DNA of 64,000 nt from Hydractinia symbiolongicarpus. Taxonomy: Eukaryota > Cnidaria > Hydrozoa > Anthoathecata > Hydractiniidae. The notes beneath the pieces are model-generated. The model searched no databases. It worked only from the letters and a program-made list of their open reading frames with translations, and had not been told where the DNA came from. The stretch covers positions 682,001 to 746,000 of the forward strand of contig NC_079886.1 of the NCBI RefSeq assembly GCF_029227915.1, given 5' to 3'. Positions within the stretch are counted from its first letter, which is position 1; each line of letters starts with the position of its first letter. Below are positions 10,533-25,447 of the stretch, in pieces. A program made the translations under genes and the position numbers.

Positions 10533-12837
10533 CGCCGGCAAACGAAAACCCGCGATTTCCCGTAAATCCCGTACTCGGCCCGTATAGTCAAAACTTTACA
10601 AAGAAATTGCTCAAGGAGTAAACTCATTTCCCGAACGATATTTTAAATTATTTTTTCACCACTAAAACGCATGAGACTTGCAGTTTTCAACAATGTTTTC
10701 ATTTTTGATGAGACGTTAAATAAAACAAGTTTAATCGCCGGCAAACGAAAACCCGCGATTTCCCGTAAATCCCGGACTCGGCCCGTATAGTCAAAAGTAT
10801 ACAAAGAAAGTACCCTGTGAGTGAACTCATTTCCCGAACGATTTTTTAATTTATTTTTTTACCATTAAGACGCATGAGACTTGTAGTTTTCAAAAATGTT
10901 TTCATTTTTGAGAAGACGCTGAATAAAAGAAGTTTCATCGCCGGCAAACGAAAACCCGCGATTTCCCGTAAATCCCGTACTCGGCCCGTACAGTCAAAAG
11001 TATACAAAGAAAGTACTCAGGGAGTAAACTTATTTCCCGAACGATATTTTAAATTATTTTTTCACCGCTAAAACGCATGAGACTTGTAGTTTAAAAAATG
11101 TTTTTATTTTTGATGAGACGCTAAATAAAACAAGTTTATTCGCCGGCAAACGAAAACCCGCGATTTCCTGTAAATCCCGGACACGAGCCGTATAATCAAA
11201 AGTATACAAAGAAAGTACCCTGGGAGTAAACTCATTTCCCGAACGATTTTTTAAATTATTTTTTCACCACTAAAACGCATGAGACTTGTAGTTTTCAAAA
11301 ATGTTTTCATTTTTGATGAGACGCTGAAAAAAGGAAGTTTAATCGCCGGCAAACGAAAACCCGCAATTTTCTGTAAATCCCGGGCTTGGCCCGTATAGTC
11401 GAATGTATAAAAGAAAGTACCCAGGGAGTAAACTGATTTCCCGAACGATTTTTCAAATTATTTCTGCACCACTAGAACGAATGAGACTTGTAGTATTCAA
11501 AAATGTTTACATTTTTGATGAGACGCCGAATGAAAGCAGTTTAATCGCCGACAACCGAAAACCCGCTGTTCCCGTAAATCCCTGGCTCGGCCCGTATAGT
11601 TGAATGTATACAAAGAAAGTACCCTGTGAATAAACTCATTTTCTGAACGATTTTTTAAATTATTTTTTCACCACTAAAACGCATGAGACTTGTAGTTTTC
11701 AAAAATGTTTTCATTTTTGAGAAGACGCTGAATAAAAGAAGTTTAATCGAAGGCAAACGAAAACCCGCGATTTCCCGTAAATCCCGTATTCGGCCCGTAT
11801 AGTCAAAAGTATACAAAGAAAGTGCTCAGGGAGTAAACTCATTTCCCGAACGTTATTTTAAATTATTTTTTCACCACTAAAACGCATGAGACTTGTAGTT
11901 TTCAACAATGTTTTCATTTTTGATGAGACGCTAAATAAAACAAGTTTAATCGCCGGCAAACGAAAACCCGCGATTTCCCGTAAATCCCGTACTCGGCCCG
12001 TATAGTCAAAAGTATACAAAGAAAGTACCCAGGGAGTAAATTCATTTCCCGAACGATTTTTTAAATTATTTTTTCACCACTAAAACGCATGAGACTTGTA
12101 GTATTCAAAAATGTTTACATTTTTGATGAGACGCCGAATGAAAGCAGTTTAATCGCCGGCAAACGAAAACCCGCGATTTCCCGTAAATCCCGTACTCGGC
12201 CCGTATAGTCAAAAGTATACAAAGAAAGTGCTCAGGGAGAAAACTCATTTCCCGAACGATATTGCAAATTATTTTTTCACCACTAAAACGCATGAGACTT
12301 GTAGTTTTCAACAATGTTTTCATTTTTGATGAGACGCTAAATAAAACAAGTTTAATCGCCGGCAAACGAAAACCCACGATTTCCCGTAAATCCCGGACTC
12401 GGCCCGTATAGTCAAAAGTTTACAAAGAAAGTACCCAGGGAGTAAATTCATTTCCCGAACGATTTTTTAAATTATTTTTTCACCACTAAAACGCATGAGA
12501 CTTGTAGTTTTCAACAATGGTTTCATTTTTGATGAGACGCTAAATAAAACAAGTTTAATCGCCGGCAAACGAAAACCCGCGATTTCCCGTAAATCCCGTA
12601 CTCGACCCGTATAGTCAAAACTATACAAAGAAATTGCTCAAGGAGTAAACTCATTTCCCGAACGATATTTTAAATTATTTTTTCACCACTAAAACGCATG
12701 AGACTTGCAGTTTTCAACAATGTTTTCATTTTTGATGAGACGTTAAATAAAACAAGTTTAATCGCCGGCAAACGAAAACCCGCGATTTCCCGTAAATCCC
12801 GGACTCGGCCCGTATAGTCAAAAGTATACAAAGAAAG
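9721..12837 (+). repeat. ~1.09-kb block repeated at 2027-bp spacing (ten monomers)
   Basis: The block 9721-10810 reappears at 11748-12837. Shared private variants include the CGTATTCGGCCC unit, the GTTATTTTAAATT unit, the AACAATGGTTTC unit and the GAGACGTTAAATAAAAC unit. Between the two copies lie units of a different character, including the divergent TTTCTGCACCACTAGAACG type near 11462. The period corresponds to ten monomers. Confidence 0.8.
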
Positions 12838-15461
12838 TACCCAGGGAGTAAATTCATTTCCCGAACGATTTTTTAAATTATTTTTTCACCACTAAAACGC
12901 ATGAGACTTGTAGTATTCAAAAATGTTTACATTTTTGATGAGACGCCGAATGAAAGCAGTTTAATCGCCGACAACCGAAAACCCGCTTTTCCCGTAAATC
13001 CCTGGCTCGGCCCGTATAGTTGAATGTATACAAAGAAAGTACCCTGTGAATAAACTCATTTTAAGAACGATTTTTTAAATTATTTTTCACCACTAAAACG
13101 CATGAGACTTGTAGTTTTCAAAAATGTTTTCATTTTTGAGAAGACGCTGAATAAAAGAAGTTTAATCGCCGGCAAACGAAAACCCGCGATTTCCCGTAAA
13201 TCCCGTTCTCGGCCCGTATAGTCAAAGTATACAAAGAAAGTGCTCAGGGAGTAAACTTATTTCCCGAACGATATTTTAAATTATTTTTTCACCACTAAAA
13301 CGCATGAGACTTGTAGTTTTCAACAATGTTTTCATTTTTGATGAGACGCTAAATAAAACAAGTTTAATCGCCGGCAAACGAAAACCCGCGATTTCCCGTA
13401 AATCCCGTACTCGGCCCGTATAGTCAAAAGTATACAAAGAAATTACTCAGCGAGTAAACTCATTTCCCGAACGATATTTTAAATTATTTTTTCACCACTA
13501 AAACGCATGAAACTTGCAGTTTTCTACAATGTTTTCATTTTTAATGAGACGCTAAATAAAACAAGTTTAATCACCGGCAAACGAAAACCCGCGATTTCCC
13601 GTAAATCCCGGACTCGGCCCGTATAGTCAAAAGTATACAAAGAAAGTACCTAGGGAGTAAATTCATTTCCCGAACGATTTTTTAAATTATTTTTTCACCA
13701 CTAAAACGCATGAGACTTGTAGTTTTCCAAAATATTTTCATTTTTGATGAGACGCTGAATAAAAGAAGTTTAATCGCCGGCAAACGAAAACCCGCGTTTT
13801 CCCGTAAATCCCGTACTCGGCCCGTATAGTCAAAAGTATACAAAAAAACTACCCAGGGAGTAAACTCATTTCCCGAACGATTTTTTAAATTATTTTTTCA
13901 CCACTAAAACGCATGAGACTTGTAGTTTTCAAAAATATTCTCATTTTTGATGAGACGCTAAATAAAAGAAGTTTAATCGCCGGCAAACGAAAACCCGCGT
14001 TTTCCCTTAAATCCCGTACTCGGCCCGTATAGTCAAAAGTAAACAAAGAAATTGCTCAAGGAGTAAACTCATTTCCCGAACGATATTTTAAATTATTTTT
14101 TCACCACTAAAACGCATGAGACTTGCAGTTTTCAACAATGTTTTCATTTTTGATGAGACGTTAAATAAAACAAGTTTAATCGCCGGCAAACGAAAACCCG
14201 CGATTTCCCGTAAATCCCGGACTCGGCCCGTATAGTCAAAAGTATACAAAGAAAGTACCCAGGGAGTAAATTCATTTCCCGAACGATTTTTTAAATTATT
14301 TTTTCACCACTAAAACGCATGAGACTTGTAGTATTTAAAAATGTTTACATTTTTGATGAGACGCCGAATGAAAGCAGTTTAATCGCCGACAACCGAAAAC
14401 CCGCTTTTCCCGTAAATCCCTGGCTCGGCCCGTATAGTTGAATGTATACAAAGAAAGTACCCTGTGAATAAACTCATTTTAAGAACGATTTTTTAAATTA
14501 TTTTTCACCACTAAAACGCATGAGACTTGTAGTTTTCAAAAATGTTTTCATTTTTGAGAAGACGCTGAATAAAAGAAGTTTAATCGCCGGCAAACGAAAA
14601 CCCGCGATTTCCCGTAAATCCCGTTCTCGGCCCGTATAGTCAAAGTATACAAAGAAAGTGCTCAGGGAGTAAACTTATTTCCCGAACGATATTTTAAATT
14701 ATTTTTTCACCACTAAAACGCATGAGACTTGTAGTTTTCAACAATGTTTTCATTTTTGATGAGACGCTAAATAAAACAAGTTTAATCGCCGGCAAACGAA
14801 AACCCGCGATTTCCCGTAAATCCCGTACTCGGCCCGTATAGTCAAAAGTATACAAAGAAATTACTCAGCGAGTAAACTCATTTCCCGAACGATATTTTAA
14901 ATTATTTTTTCACCACTAAAACGCATGAGACTTGCAGTTTTCTACAATGTTTTCATTTTTAATGAGACGCTAAATAAAACAAGTTTAATCACCGGCAAAC
15001 GAAAACCCGCGATTTCCCGTAAATCCCGGACTCGGCCCGTATAGTCAAAAGTATACAAAGAAAGTACCTAGGGAGTAAATTCATTTCCCGAACGATTTTT
15101 TAAATTATTTTTTCACCACTAAAACGCATGAGACTTGTAGTTTTCCAAAATATTTTCATTTTTGATGAGACGCTGAATAAAAGAAGTTTAATCGCCGGCA
15201 AACGAAAACCCGCGTTTTCCCGTAAATCCCGTACTCGGCCCGTATAGTCAAAAGTATACAAAAAAACTACCCAGGGAGTAAACTCATTTCCCGAACGATT
15301 TTTTAAATTATTTTTTCACCACTAAAACGCATGAGACTTGTAGTTTTCAAAAATATTCTCATTTTTGATGAGACGCTAAATAAAAGAAGTTTAATCGCCG
15401 GCAAACGAAAACCCGCGTTTTCCCTTAAATCCCGTACTCGGCCCGTATAGTCAAAAGTAAA
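12626..15461 (+). repeat. 1418-bp seven-monomer higher-order repeat, two tandem copies
   Basis: 12626-14043 is repeated at 14044-15461. Diagnostic pairs are the GCCGACAACCG unit (about 12967 and 14385), the CCGTTCTCGGCCC unit (about 13203 and 14621) and the AATTACTCAGCGAG unit (about 13441 and 14859). The copies part at about 15461, where the array changes to CATAAAAAGCACCC units. Confidence 0.88.
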
Positions 15462-17289
15462 CATAAAAAGCACCCAGTGAGTAAACTGATTTCCCGAATG
15501 ATTTTTTAAATTATTTTTTCACCACTAAAACGCATGAGACTTGTAGTTTTCAAAAATATTCTCATTTTTGATGAGACGCTAAATAAAAGAAGCTTAATTG
15601 CCGGCAAACAAAAACCCGCGATTTCCCGTAAATCCCGTACTCGGCCCGTATAGTCAAAATTATACAAAGAAAGTACCCAGGGAGTAAACTCATTTCCCGA
15701 ACGATTTTTTAAATTATTTTTGCACCACTAAAAGGCATGAGACTTGTAGTTTTCAAAAATGTTTTCATTTTTGATGAAACGCTAAATTAAAGAAGTTTAA
15801 TCGCTGGCAAACGAAAACCCGTGATTTCCCGTAAATCCCGGACTCGGCCCGTATAGTCAAAAGTATACAAAGAAAGTACCCAGGGAGTAAATTCATTTCC
15901 CGGACGATTTTTTAAATTATTTTTTCACCACTAAAACGCATGAGACTTGCAGTTTTCAAAAATATTTTCATTTTTGATGAGACGCTGAATAAAAGAAGTT
16001 TAATCGCCGGCATACGAAAACCCGCGTTTTCCCGTAAATCCCGTACTCGGCCCGTATAGTCAAAAGTATACAAAAAAAGTACCAACGGAGTAAACTGATT
16101 TCCCGAATGATTTTTTAAATTATTTTTTCACCACTAAAACGCATGAGACTTGTAGTTTTCAAAAATGTTTTCATTTTTGATGAGACGCTGAGTGAAAGAA
16201 GTTTAATCGCCGGCAAACGAAAACCCGCGATTTCCTGTAAATCCCGGGCTTGGCCCGTATAGTCGAATGTATATAAAGAAAGTGCCCAGGGAGTAAACTC
16301 ATTTCCCGAACGATTTTTTAAATTAATTTTTCACCACTAAAACGCATGAGACTTGTAGTTTTCAAAAATGTTTTCATTTTTGATGAGACGCTGAATAAAA
16401 GAAGTTTAATCGCCGGCAAACGAAAACCCGCGTTTTCCCGTAAATGCCGTAGTCGGCCCGTATAGTCAAAAGTATGCAAAAAAAGTTCCTAGGGAGTAAA
16501 CTGATTTCCCGAATGATTTTTTAAATTATTTTTTCCCCACTAAAACGCATGAGACTTGTAGTTTTCAAAAATGTTTTCATTGTTGATGAGACGCTGAGTG
16601 AAAGAAGTTTAATCGCCGGCAAACGAAAACCCGCGATTTCCTGTAAATCCCGGGCTTGGCCCGTATAGTCGAATGTATATAAAGAAAGTGCCCAGGGAGT
16701 AAACTCATTTCCCGAACGATTTTTTAAATTAATTTTTCACCACTAAAACGCATGAGACTTGTAGTTTTCAAAAATGTATTCATTTTTGATGAGACGCTGA
16801 ATAAAAGAAGTTTAATCGCCGGCAAACGAAAACCCACGTTTTTCCGTAAATGCCGTAGTCGGCCCGTATAGTCAAAAGTATGCAAAAAAAGTACCTAGGG
16901 AGTAAACTAATTTCCCGAATGATTTTTTAAATTATTTTTTCACCACTAAAACGCATGAGACTTTTAGTTTTCAAAAATGTTTTCATTTTTGATGAGACGC
17001 TGAATAAAAGAAGTTTAATCACCGGCAAACGAAAACCCGCGATTTCCTGTAAATCCCGGGCTTGGCCCCTATAGTCGAATGTATACAAAGAAAGTACCCT
17101 GTGAGTAAACTCATTTTCAGAACGATTTTTCAAATTATTTTTTCACCACTAAAACGCATGAGACTTGTAGTTTTCAAAAATCTTTTCATTTTTGATAAGA
17201 CGCTGAATAAAAGAAGTTTAATCGCCAGCAAACGAAAACCCGCGATTTCCCGTAAATCCGGTACTCGGCCCGTATAGTCAAAAGTATAC

Positions 17290-20200
17290 AAAGAAAGTAC
17301 TCAAGGAGTAAACGCATTTCCCGAACGATTTTTTAAATTATTTTTTCACCAGTAAAACGCATGAGACTTGTAGTTTTCCAAAAATTTTTCATTTTTAATG
17401 AGACGCTGAATAAAAGAACTTTAATCGCCGGCAAACGAAAACCTGCGATTTCCCGTAAATCCCGTACTCGGCTTATACAGTCAAAAGTATACAACGAAAG
17501 TACCCAGGGAGTAAACTCATTTCCCGGACGATTTTTTAAATTATGTTTTCACCACTAAAACGCATGAGACTTGTAGTTTTCAAAAATATTTTTATTTGTG
17601 ATGAGACGCTGAATAAAAGAAGTTTAGTCGCCGGCAAACGAAAACCCGCGTTTTCCCGTAAATCCCGTACTCGGCCCGTATAGTCAAAAGTATACAAAAA
17701 AAGTACCCAGGAAGTACACTCATTTCCCGAACGATTTTTTAAATTATTTTTTCACCACTAAAACGCATGAGACTTGTAGTTTTCAAAAATATTCTCATTT
17801 TTGTTGAGACGCTAAATAAAAGAAGTTTAATCGCCGGCAAACGAAAACCCGCGTTTTCCCGTAAATCACGTACTCGGCTCGTATAGTCAAAAGTATACAT
17901 AAAAAGCACCCAGGGAGTAAACTGATTTCCCGAATGATTTTTTAAATTATTTTTTCACCACTAAAACGCATGAGACTTGTAGTTTTCAAAAATATTCTCA
18001 TTTTTGATGAGACGCTAAATAAAAGAAGCTTAATCGCCGGCAAACGAAAACCCGCGATTTCCCGTAAATCCCGTACTCGGCCCGTATAGTCAAAAGTATA
18101 CAATGAAAGTACCCAGAGAGTAAACTCATTTCCCGAACGATTTTTTAAATTATTTTTTCACCACTAAAACGCATGAGACTTGCAGTTTTCTACAATGTTT
18201 TCATTTTTGATGAGACGCTAAATAAAACAAGTTTAATCGCCGGCAAACGAAAACCCGCGATTTCCCGTAAATCCCGGACTCGGCCCGTATAGTCAAAAGT
18301 ATACAAAGAAAGTACCTAGGGAGTAAATTCATTTCCCGAACGATTTTTTAAATTATTTTTTCACCACTAAAACGCATGAGACTTGTAGTTTTCAAAAATA
18401 TTTTCATTTTTGATGAGACGCTGAATAAAAGAATTTTAATCGCCGGCAAACGAAAACCCGCGTTTTCGCGTAAATCCCGTACTCGGCTCTATAGTCAAAA
18501 GTACACAAAAAAAGTACCCAGGGAGTAAACTAATTTCCCGAATGATTTTTTAAATTATTTTTTCACCACTAAAACGCATGAGACTTGTAGTTTTCAAAAA
18601 TGTTTTCATTTTTGATGAGACGCTGAGTGAAAGAAGTTTAATCGCCGGCAAACGAAAACCCGCGATTTCCTGTAAATCCCGGGCTTGGCCCGTATAGTCG
18701 AATGTATATAAAGAAAGTGCCCAGGGAGTAAACTCATTTCCCGAACGATTTTTTAAATTAGTTTTTCACCACTAAAACGCATGAGTTTTGTAGTTTTCAA
18801 AAATGTTTTCATTTTTGATGAGACGCTGAATAAAAGAAGTTTAATCGCCGGCAAACGAAAACCCGCGTTTTTCCGTAAATGCCGTAGTCGGCCCGTATAG
18901 TCAAAAGTATGCAAAAAAAGTACATAGGGAGTAAACTAATTTCCCGAATGATTTTTTAAATTATTTTTTCACCACTAAAACGCATGAGACTTTTAGTTTT
19001 CAAAAATGTTTTCATTTTTGATGAGACGCTGAATAAAAGAAGTTTAATCGCCGGCAAACGAAAACCCGCGATTTCCTGTAAATCCCGGGCTTGGCCCCTA
19101 TAGTCGAATGTATACAAAGAAAGTACTCAAGGAGTAAACGCATTTCCCGAACGATTTTTTAAATTATTTTTTCACCAGTAAAACGCATGAGACTTGTAGT
19201 TTTCCAAAAATTTTTCATTTTTAATGAGACGCTGAATAAAAGAACTTTAATCGCCGGCAAACGAAAACCTGCGATTTCCCGTAAATCCCGTACTCGGCTT
19301 ATACAGTCAAAAGTATACAACGAAAGTACCCAGGGAGTAAACTCATTTCCCGGACGATTTTTTAAATTATGTTTTCACCACTAAAACGCATGAGACTTGT
19401 AGTTTTCAAAAATATTTTCATTTGTGATGAGACGCTGAATAAAAGAAGTTTAGTCGCCGGCAAACGAAAACCCGCGTTTTCCCGTAAATCCCGTACTCGG
19501 CCCGTATAGTCAAAAGTATACAAAAAAAGTACCCAGGGAGTAAACTCATTTCCCGAACGATTTTTTAAATTATTTTTTCACCACTAAAACGCATGAGACT
19601 TGTAGTTTTCAAAAATATTCTCATTTTTGATGAGACGCTAAATAAAAGAAGTTTAATCGCCGGCAGACGAAAACCCGCGTTTTCCCGTAAATCACGTACT
19701 CGGCTCGTATAGTCAAAAGTATACATAAAAAGCACCCAAGGAGTAAACTGATTTCCCGAATGATTTTTTAAATTATTTTTTCACCACTAAAACGCATGAG
19801 ACTTGTAGTTTTCAAAAATATTCTCATTTTTGATGAGACGCTAAATAAAAGAAGCTTAATCGCCGGCAAACGAAAACCCGCGATTTCCCGTAAATCCCGT
19901 ACTCGGCCCGTATAGTCAAAAGTATACAAAGAAAGTACCCAGAGAGTAAACTCATTTCCCGAACGATTTTTTAAATTATTTTTTCACCACTAAAACGCAT
20001 GAGACTTGTAGTTTTCAAAAAATTTTTAATTTTGGATGAGACGCTGAATAAAAGAATTTTAATCGCCGGCAAACGAAAACCCGCGTTTTCGCGTAAATCC
20101 CGTACTCGGCCCTATAGTCAAAAGTACACAAAAAAAGTACCCAGGGAGTAAACTAATTTCCCGAATGATTTTTTAAATTATTTTTTCACCACTAAAACGC

Positions 20201-23200
20201 ATGAGACTTGTAGTTTTCAAAAATGTTTTCATTTTTGATGAGACGCTGAGTGAAAGAAGTTTAATCGCCGGCAAACGAAAACCCGCGATTTCCTGTAAAT
20301 CCCGGGCTTGGCCCGTATAGTCGAATGTATATAAAGAAAGTGCCCAGGGAGTAAACTCATTTCCCGAACGATTTTTTAAATTAATTTTTCACCACTAAAA
20401 CGCATGAGACTTGTAGTTTTCAAAAATGTTTTCATTTTTGATGAGACGCTGAATAAAAGAAGTTTAATCGCCGGCAAACGAAAACCCGCGTTTTCCCGTA
20501 AATGCCGTAGTCGGCCCGTATAGTCAAAAGTATGCAAAAAAAGTACCTAGGGAGTAAACTGATTTCCCGAATGATTTTTTAAATTATTTTTTCACCACTA
20601 AAACGCATGAGACTTGTAGTTTTCAAAAATGTTTTCATTGTTGATGAGACGCTGAGTGAAAGAAGTTTAATCGCCGGCAAACGAAAACCCGCGATTTCCT
20701 GTAAATCCCGGGCTTGGCCCGTATAGTCGAATGTATATAAAGAAAGTGCCCAGGGAGTAAACTCATTTCCCGAACGATTTTTTAAATTAATTTTTCACCA
20801 CTAAAACGCATGAGACTTGTAGTTTTCAAAAATGTTTTCATTTTTGATGAGACGCTGAATAAAATAAGTTTAATCGCCGGCAAACGAAAACCCGCGTTTT
20901 CCCGTAAATGCCGTAGTCGGCCCGTATAGTCAAAAGTATGCAAAAAAAGTACCTAGGGAGTAAACTGATTTCCCGAATGATTTTTTAAATTATTTTTTCA
21001 CCACTAAAACGCATGAGACTTGTAGTTTTCAAAAATATTCTCATTTTTGATGAGACGCTAAATAAAAGAAGCTTAATCGCCGGCAAACGAAAACCCGCGA
21101 TTTCCCGTAAATCCCGTACTCGGCCCGTATAGTCAAAAGTATACAAAGAAAGTACCCAGAGAGTAAACTCATTTCCCGAACGATTTTTTAAATTATTTTT
21201 TCACCACTAAAACGCATGAGACTTGTAGTTTTCAAAAAATTTTTAATTTTGGATGAGACGCTGAATAAAAGAATTTTAATCGCCGGCAAACGAAAACCCG
21301 CGTTTTCGCGTAAATCCCGTACTCGGCCCTATAGTCAAAAGTACACAAAAAAAGTACCCAGGGAGTAAACTAATTTCCCGAATGATTTTTTAAATTATTT
21401 TTTCACCACTAAAACGCATGAGACTTGTAGTTTTCAAAAATGTTTTCATTTTTGATGAGACGCTGAGTGAAAGAAGTTTAATCGCCGGCAAACGAAAACC
21501 CGCGATTTCCTGTAAATCCCGGGCTTGGCCCGTATAGTCGAATGTATATAAAGAAAGTGCCCAGGGAGTAAACTCATTTCCCGAACGATTTTTTAAATTA
21601 ATTTTTCACCACTAAAACGCATGAGACTTGTAGTTTTCAAAAATGTTTTCATTTTTGATGAGACGCTGAATAAAAGAAGTTTAATCGCCGGCAAACGAAA
21701 ACCCGCGTTTTCCCGTAAATGCCGTAGTCGGCCCGTATAGTCAAAAGTATGCAAAAAAAGTACCTAGGGAGTAAACTGATTTCCCGAATGATTTTTTAAA
21801 TTATTTTTTCACCACTAAAACGCATGAGACTTGTAGTTTTCAAAAATGTTTTCATTGTTGATGAGACGCTGAGTGAAAGAAGTTTAATCGCCGGCAAACG
21901 AAAACCCGCGATTTCCTGTAAATCCCGGGCTTGGCCCGTATAGTCGAATGTATATAAAGAAAGTGCCCAGGGAGTAAACTCATTTCCCGAACGATTTTTT
22001 AAATTAATTTTTCACCACTAAAACGCATGAGACTTGTAGTTTTCAAAAATGTTTTCATTTTTGATGAGACGCTGAATAAAATAAGTTTAATCGCCGGCAA
22101 ACGAAAACCCGCGTTTTTCCGTAAATGCCGTAGTCGGCCCGTATAGTCAAAAGTATGCAAAAAAAGTACCTAGGGAGTAAACTAATTTCCCGAATGATTT
22201 TTTAAATTATTTTTTCACCACTAAAACGCATGAGACTTTTACTTTTCAAAAATGTTTTCATTTTTGATGAGACGCTGAATAAAAGAAGTTTAATCGCCGG
22301 CAAACGAAAACCCGCGATTTCCTGTAAATCCCGGGCTTGGCCCCTATAGTCGAATGTATACAAAGAAAGTACCCTGTGAGTAAACTCATTTTCAGAACGA
22401 TTTTTCAAATTATTTTTTCACCACTAAAACGCATGAGACTTGTAGTTTTCAAAAATGTTTTCATTTTTGATAAGACGCTGAATAAAAGAAGTTAAATCGC
22501 CAGCAAACGAAAACCCGCGATTTCCCATAAATCCGGTACTCGGCCCGTATAGTCAAAAGTATACAAAGAAAGTACTCAAGGAGTAAACGCATTTCCCGAA
22601 CGATTTTTTAAATTATTTTTTCACCAGTAAAACGCATGAGACTTGTAGTTTTCCAAAAATTTTTCATTTTTGATGAGACGCTGAATAAAAGAACTTTAAT
22701 CGCCGGCAAACGAAAACCTGCGATTTCCCGTAAATCCCGTACTCGGCTTATACAGTCAAAAGTATACAACGAAAGTACCCAGGGAGTAAACTCATTTCCC
22801 GGACGATTTTTTAAATTATGTTTTCACCACTAAAACGTATGAGACTTGTAGTTTTCAAAAATATTTTCATTTGTGATGAGACGCTGAATAAAAGAAGTTT
22901 AGTCGCCGGCAAACGAAAACCCGCGTTTTCCCGTAAATCCCGTACTCGGCCCGTATAGTCAAAAGTATACAAAAAAAGTACCCAGGGAGTAAACTCATTT
23001 CCCGAACGATTTTTTAAATTATTTTTTCACCACTAAAACGCATGAGACTTGTAGTTTTCAAAAATATTCTCATTTTTGATGAGACGCTAAATAAAAGAAG
23101 TTTAATCGCCGGCAAACGAAAACCCGCCTTTTCCCGTAAATCACGTACTCGGCTCGTATAGTCAAAATTATACATAAAAAGCACCCAGGGAGTAAACTGA

Positions 23201-25070
23201 TTTCCCGAATGATTTTTTAAATTATTTTTTCACCACTAAAACGCATGAGACTTGTAGTTTTCAAAAATATTCTCATTTTTGATGAGACGCTAAATAAAAG
23301 AAGCTTAATCGCCGGCAAACGAAAACCCGCGATTTCCCGTAAATCCCGTACTCGGCCCGTATAGTCAAAAGTATACAATGAAAGTACCCAGAGAGTAAAC
23401 TCATTTCCCGAACGATTTTTTAAATTATTTTTTCACCACTAAAACGCATGAGACTTGCAGTTTTCTACAATGTTTTCATTTTTGATGAGACGCTAAATAA
23501 AACAAGTTTAATCGCCGGCAAACGAAAACCCGCGATTTCCCGTAAATCCCGGACTCGGCCCGTATAGTCAAAAGTATACAAAGAAAGTACCTAGGGAGTA
23601 AATTCATTTCCCGAACGATTTTTTAAATTATTTTTTTACCACTAAAACGCATGAGACTTGTAGTTTTCAAAAATATTTTCATTTTTGATGAGACGCTGAA
23701 TAAAAGAATTTTAATCGCCGGCAAACGAAAACCCGCGTTTTCGCGTAAATCCCGTACTCGGCCCTATAGTCAAAAGTACACAAAAAAAGTACCCAGGGAG
23801 TAAACTAATTTCCCGAATGATTTTTTAAATTATTTTTTCACCACTAAAACGCATGAGACTTTTAGTTTTCAAAAATGTTTTCATTTTTGATGAGAAGCTG
23901 AATAAAAGAAGTTTAATCGCCGGCAAACGAAAACCCGCGATTTCCTGTAAATCCCGGGCTTGGCCCCTATAGTCGAATGTATACAAAGAAAGTACCCTGT
24001 GAGTAAACTCATTTTCAGAACGATTTTTCAAATTATTTTTTCACCACTAAAACGCATGAGACTTGTAGTTTTCAAAAATGTTTTCATTTTTGATAAGACG
24101 CTGAATAAAAGAAGTTAAATCGCTAGCAAACGAAAACCCGCGATTTCCCGTAAATCCGGTACTCGGCCCGTATAGTCAAAAGTATACAAAGAAAGTACTC
24201 AAGGAGTAAACGCATTTCCCGAACGATTTTTTAAATTATTTTTTCACCAGTAAAACGCATGAGACTTGTAGTTTTCCAAAAAATTTTCATTTTTGATGAG
24301 ACGCTGAATAAAAGAACTTTAATCGCCGGCAAACGAAAACCTGCGATTTCCCGTAAATCCCGTACTCGGCTTATACAGTCAAAAGTATACAACGAAAGTA
24401 CCCAGGAAGTAAACTCATTTCCCGGACGATTTTTTAAATTATGTTTTCACCACTAAAACGCATGAGACTTGTAGTTTTCAAAAATATTTTCATTTGTGAT
24501 GAGACGCTGAATAAAAGAAGTTTAGTCGCCGGCAAACGAAAACCCGCGTTTTCCCGTAAATCCCGTACTCGGCCCGTATAGTCAAAAGTATACAAAAAAA
24601 GTACCCAGGGAGTAAACTCATTTCCCGAACGATTTTTTAAATTATTTTTTCACCACTAAAACGCATGAGACTTGTAGTTTTCAAAAATATTCTCATTTTT
24701 GATGAGACGCTAAATAAAAGAAGTTTAATCGCCGGCAAACGAAAACCCGCGTTTTCCCGTAAATCACGTACTCGGCTCGTATAGTCAAAAGTATACATAA
24801 AAAGCACCCAGGGAGTAAACTGATTTCCCGAATGATTTTTTAAATTATTTTTTCACCACTAAAACGCATGAGACTTGTAGTTTTCAAAAATATTCTCATT
24901 TTTGATGAGACGCTAAATAAAAGAAGCTTAATCGCCGGCAAACGAAAACCCGCGATTTCCCGTAAATCCCGTACTCGGCCCGTATAGTCAAAAGTATACA
25001 ATGAAAGTACCCAGAGAGTAAACTCATTTCCCGAACGATTTTTTAAATTATTTTTTCACCACTAAAACGC
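17290..25070 (+). repeat. ~0.88-kb block present four times within mixed-period repeats
   Basis: A block of just over four monomers begins at about 17290, 19116, 22565 and 24188. It starts with GTACTCAAGGAGTAAACGCA, continues through CACCAGTAAAACGC and CTTATACAGTCAAAAG, and ends near the CCCAGAGAGTAAAC unit. The spacings are 1826, 3449 and 1623 bp, or 9, 17 and 8 monomers. The unequal spacings show that blocks were inserted or lost between copies after amplification. Confidence 0.82.
19783..22216 (+). repeat. 1217-bp six-monomer higher-order repeat, two tandem copies
   Basis: The segment at 19783-20999 is repeated at 21000-22216. The clearest marker is the unit with AAAAAATTTTTAATTTTGG (about 20018 and 21235), followed by a TTTTCGCGTAAATCC unit and a pair of CCCAGGGAGT / TGCCGTAGTCGG units. 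Confidence 0.86.
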
Positions 25071-25447
25071 ATGAGACTTGCAGTTTTCTACAATGTTTTC
25101 ATTTTTGATGAGACGCTAAATAAAACAAGTTTAATCGCCGGCAAACGAAAACCCGCGGTTTCCCGTAAATCCCGGACTCGGCCCGTATAGTCAAAAGTAT
25201 ACAAAGAAAGTACCTAGGGAGTAAATTCATTTCCCGAACGATTTTTTAAATTATTTTTTCACCACTAAAACGCATGAGACTTGTAGTTTTCAAAAATATT
25301 TTCATTTTTGATGAGACGCTGAATAAAAGAATTTTAATCGCCGGCAAACGAAAACCCGCGTTTTCGCGTAAATCCCGTACTCGGCCCTATAGTCAAAAGT
25401 ACACAAAAAAAGTACCCAGGGAGTAGACTAATTTCCCGAATGATTTT
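22202..25447 (+). repeat. 1623-bp eight-monomer higher-order repeat, two tandem copies
   Basis: 22202-23824 is repeated at 23825-25447. Both copies begin at a unit reading GAGACTTTTA, include the CACCAGTAAAACGC unit and the TTGCAGTTTTCTACAATG unit, and end with a CCCTATAGTCAAAAGTACAC unit. Differences are single bases. Confidence 0.87.
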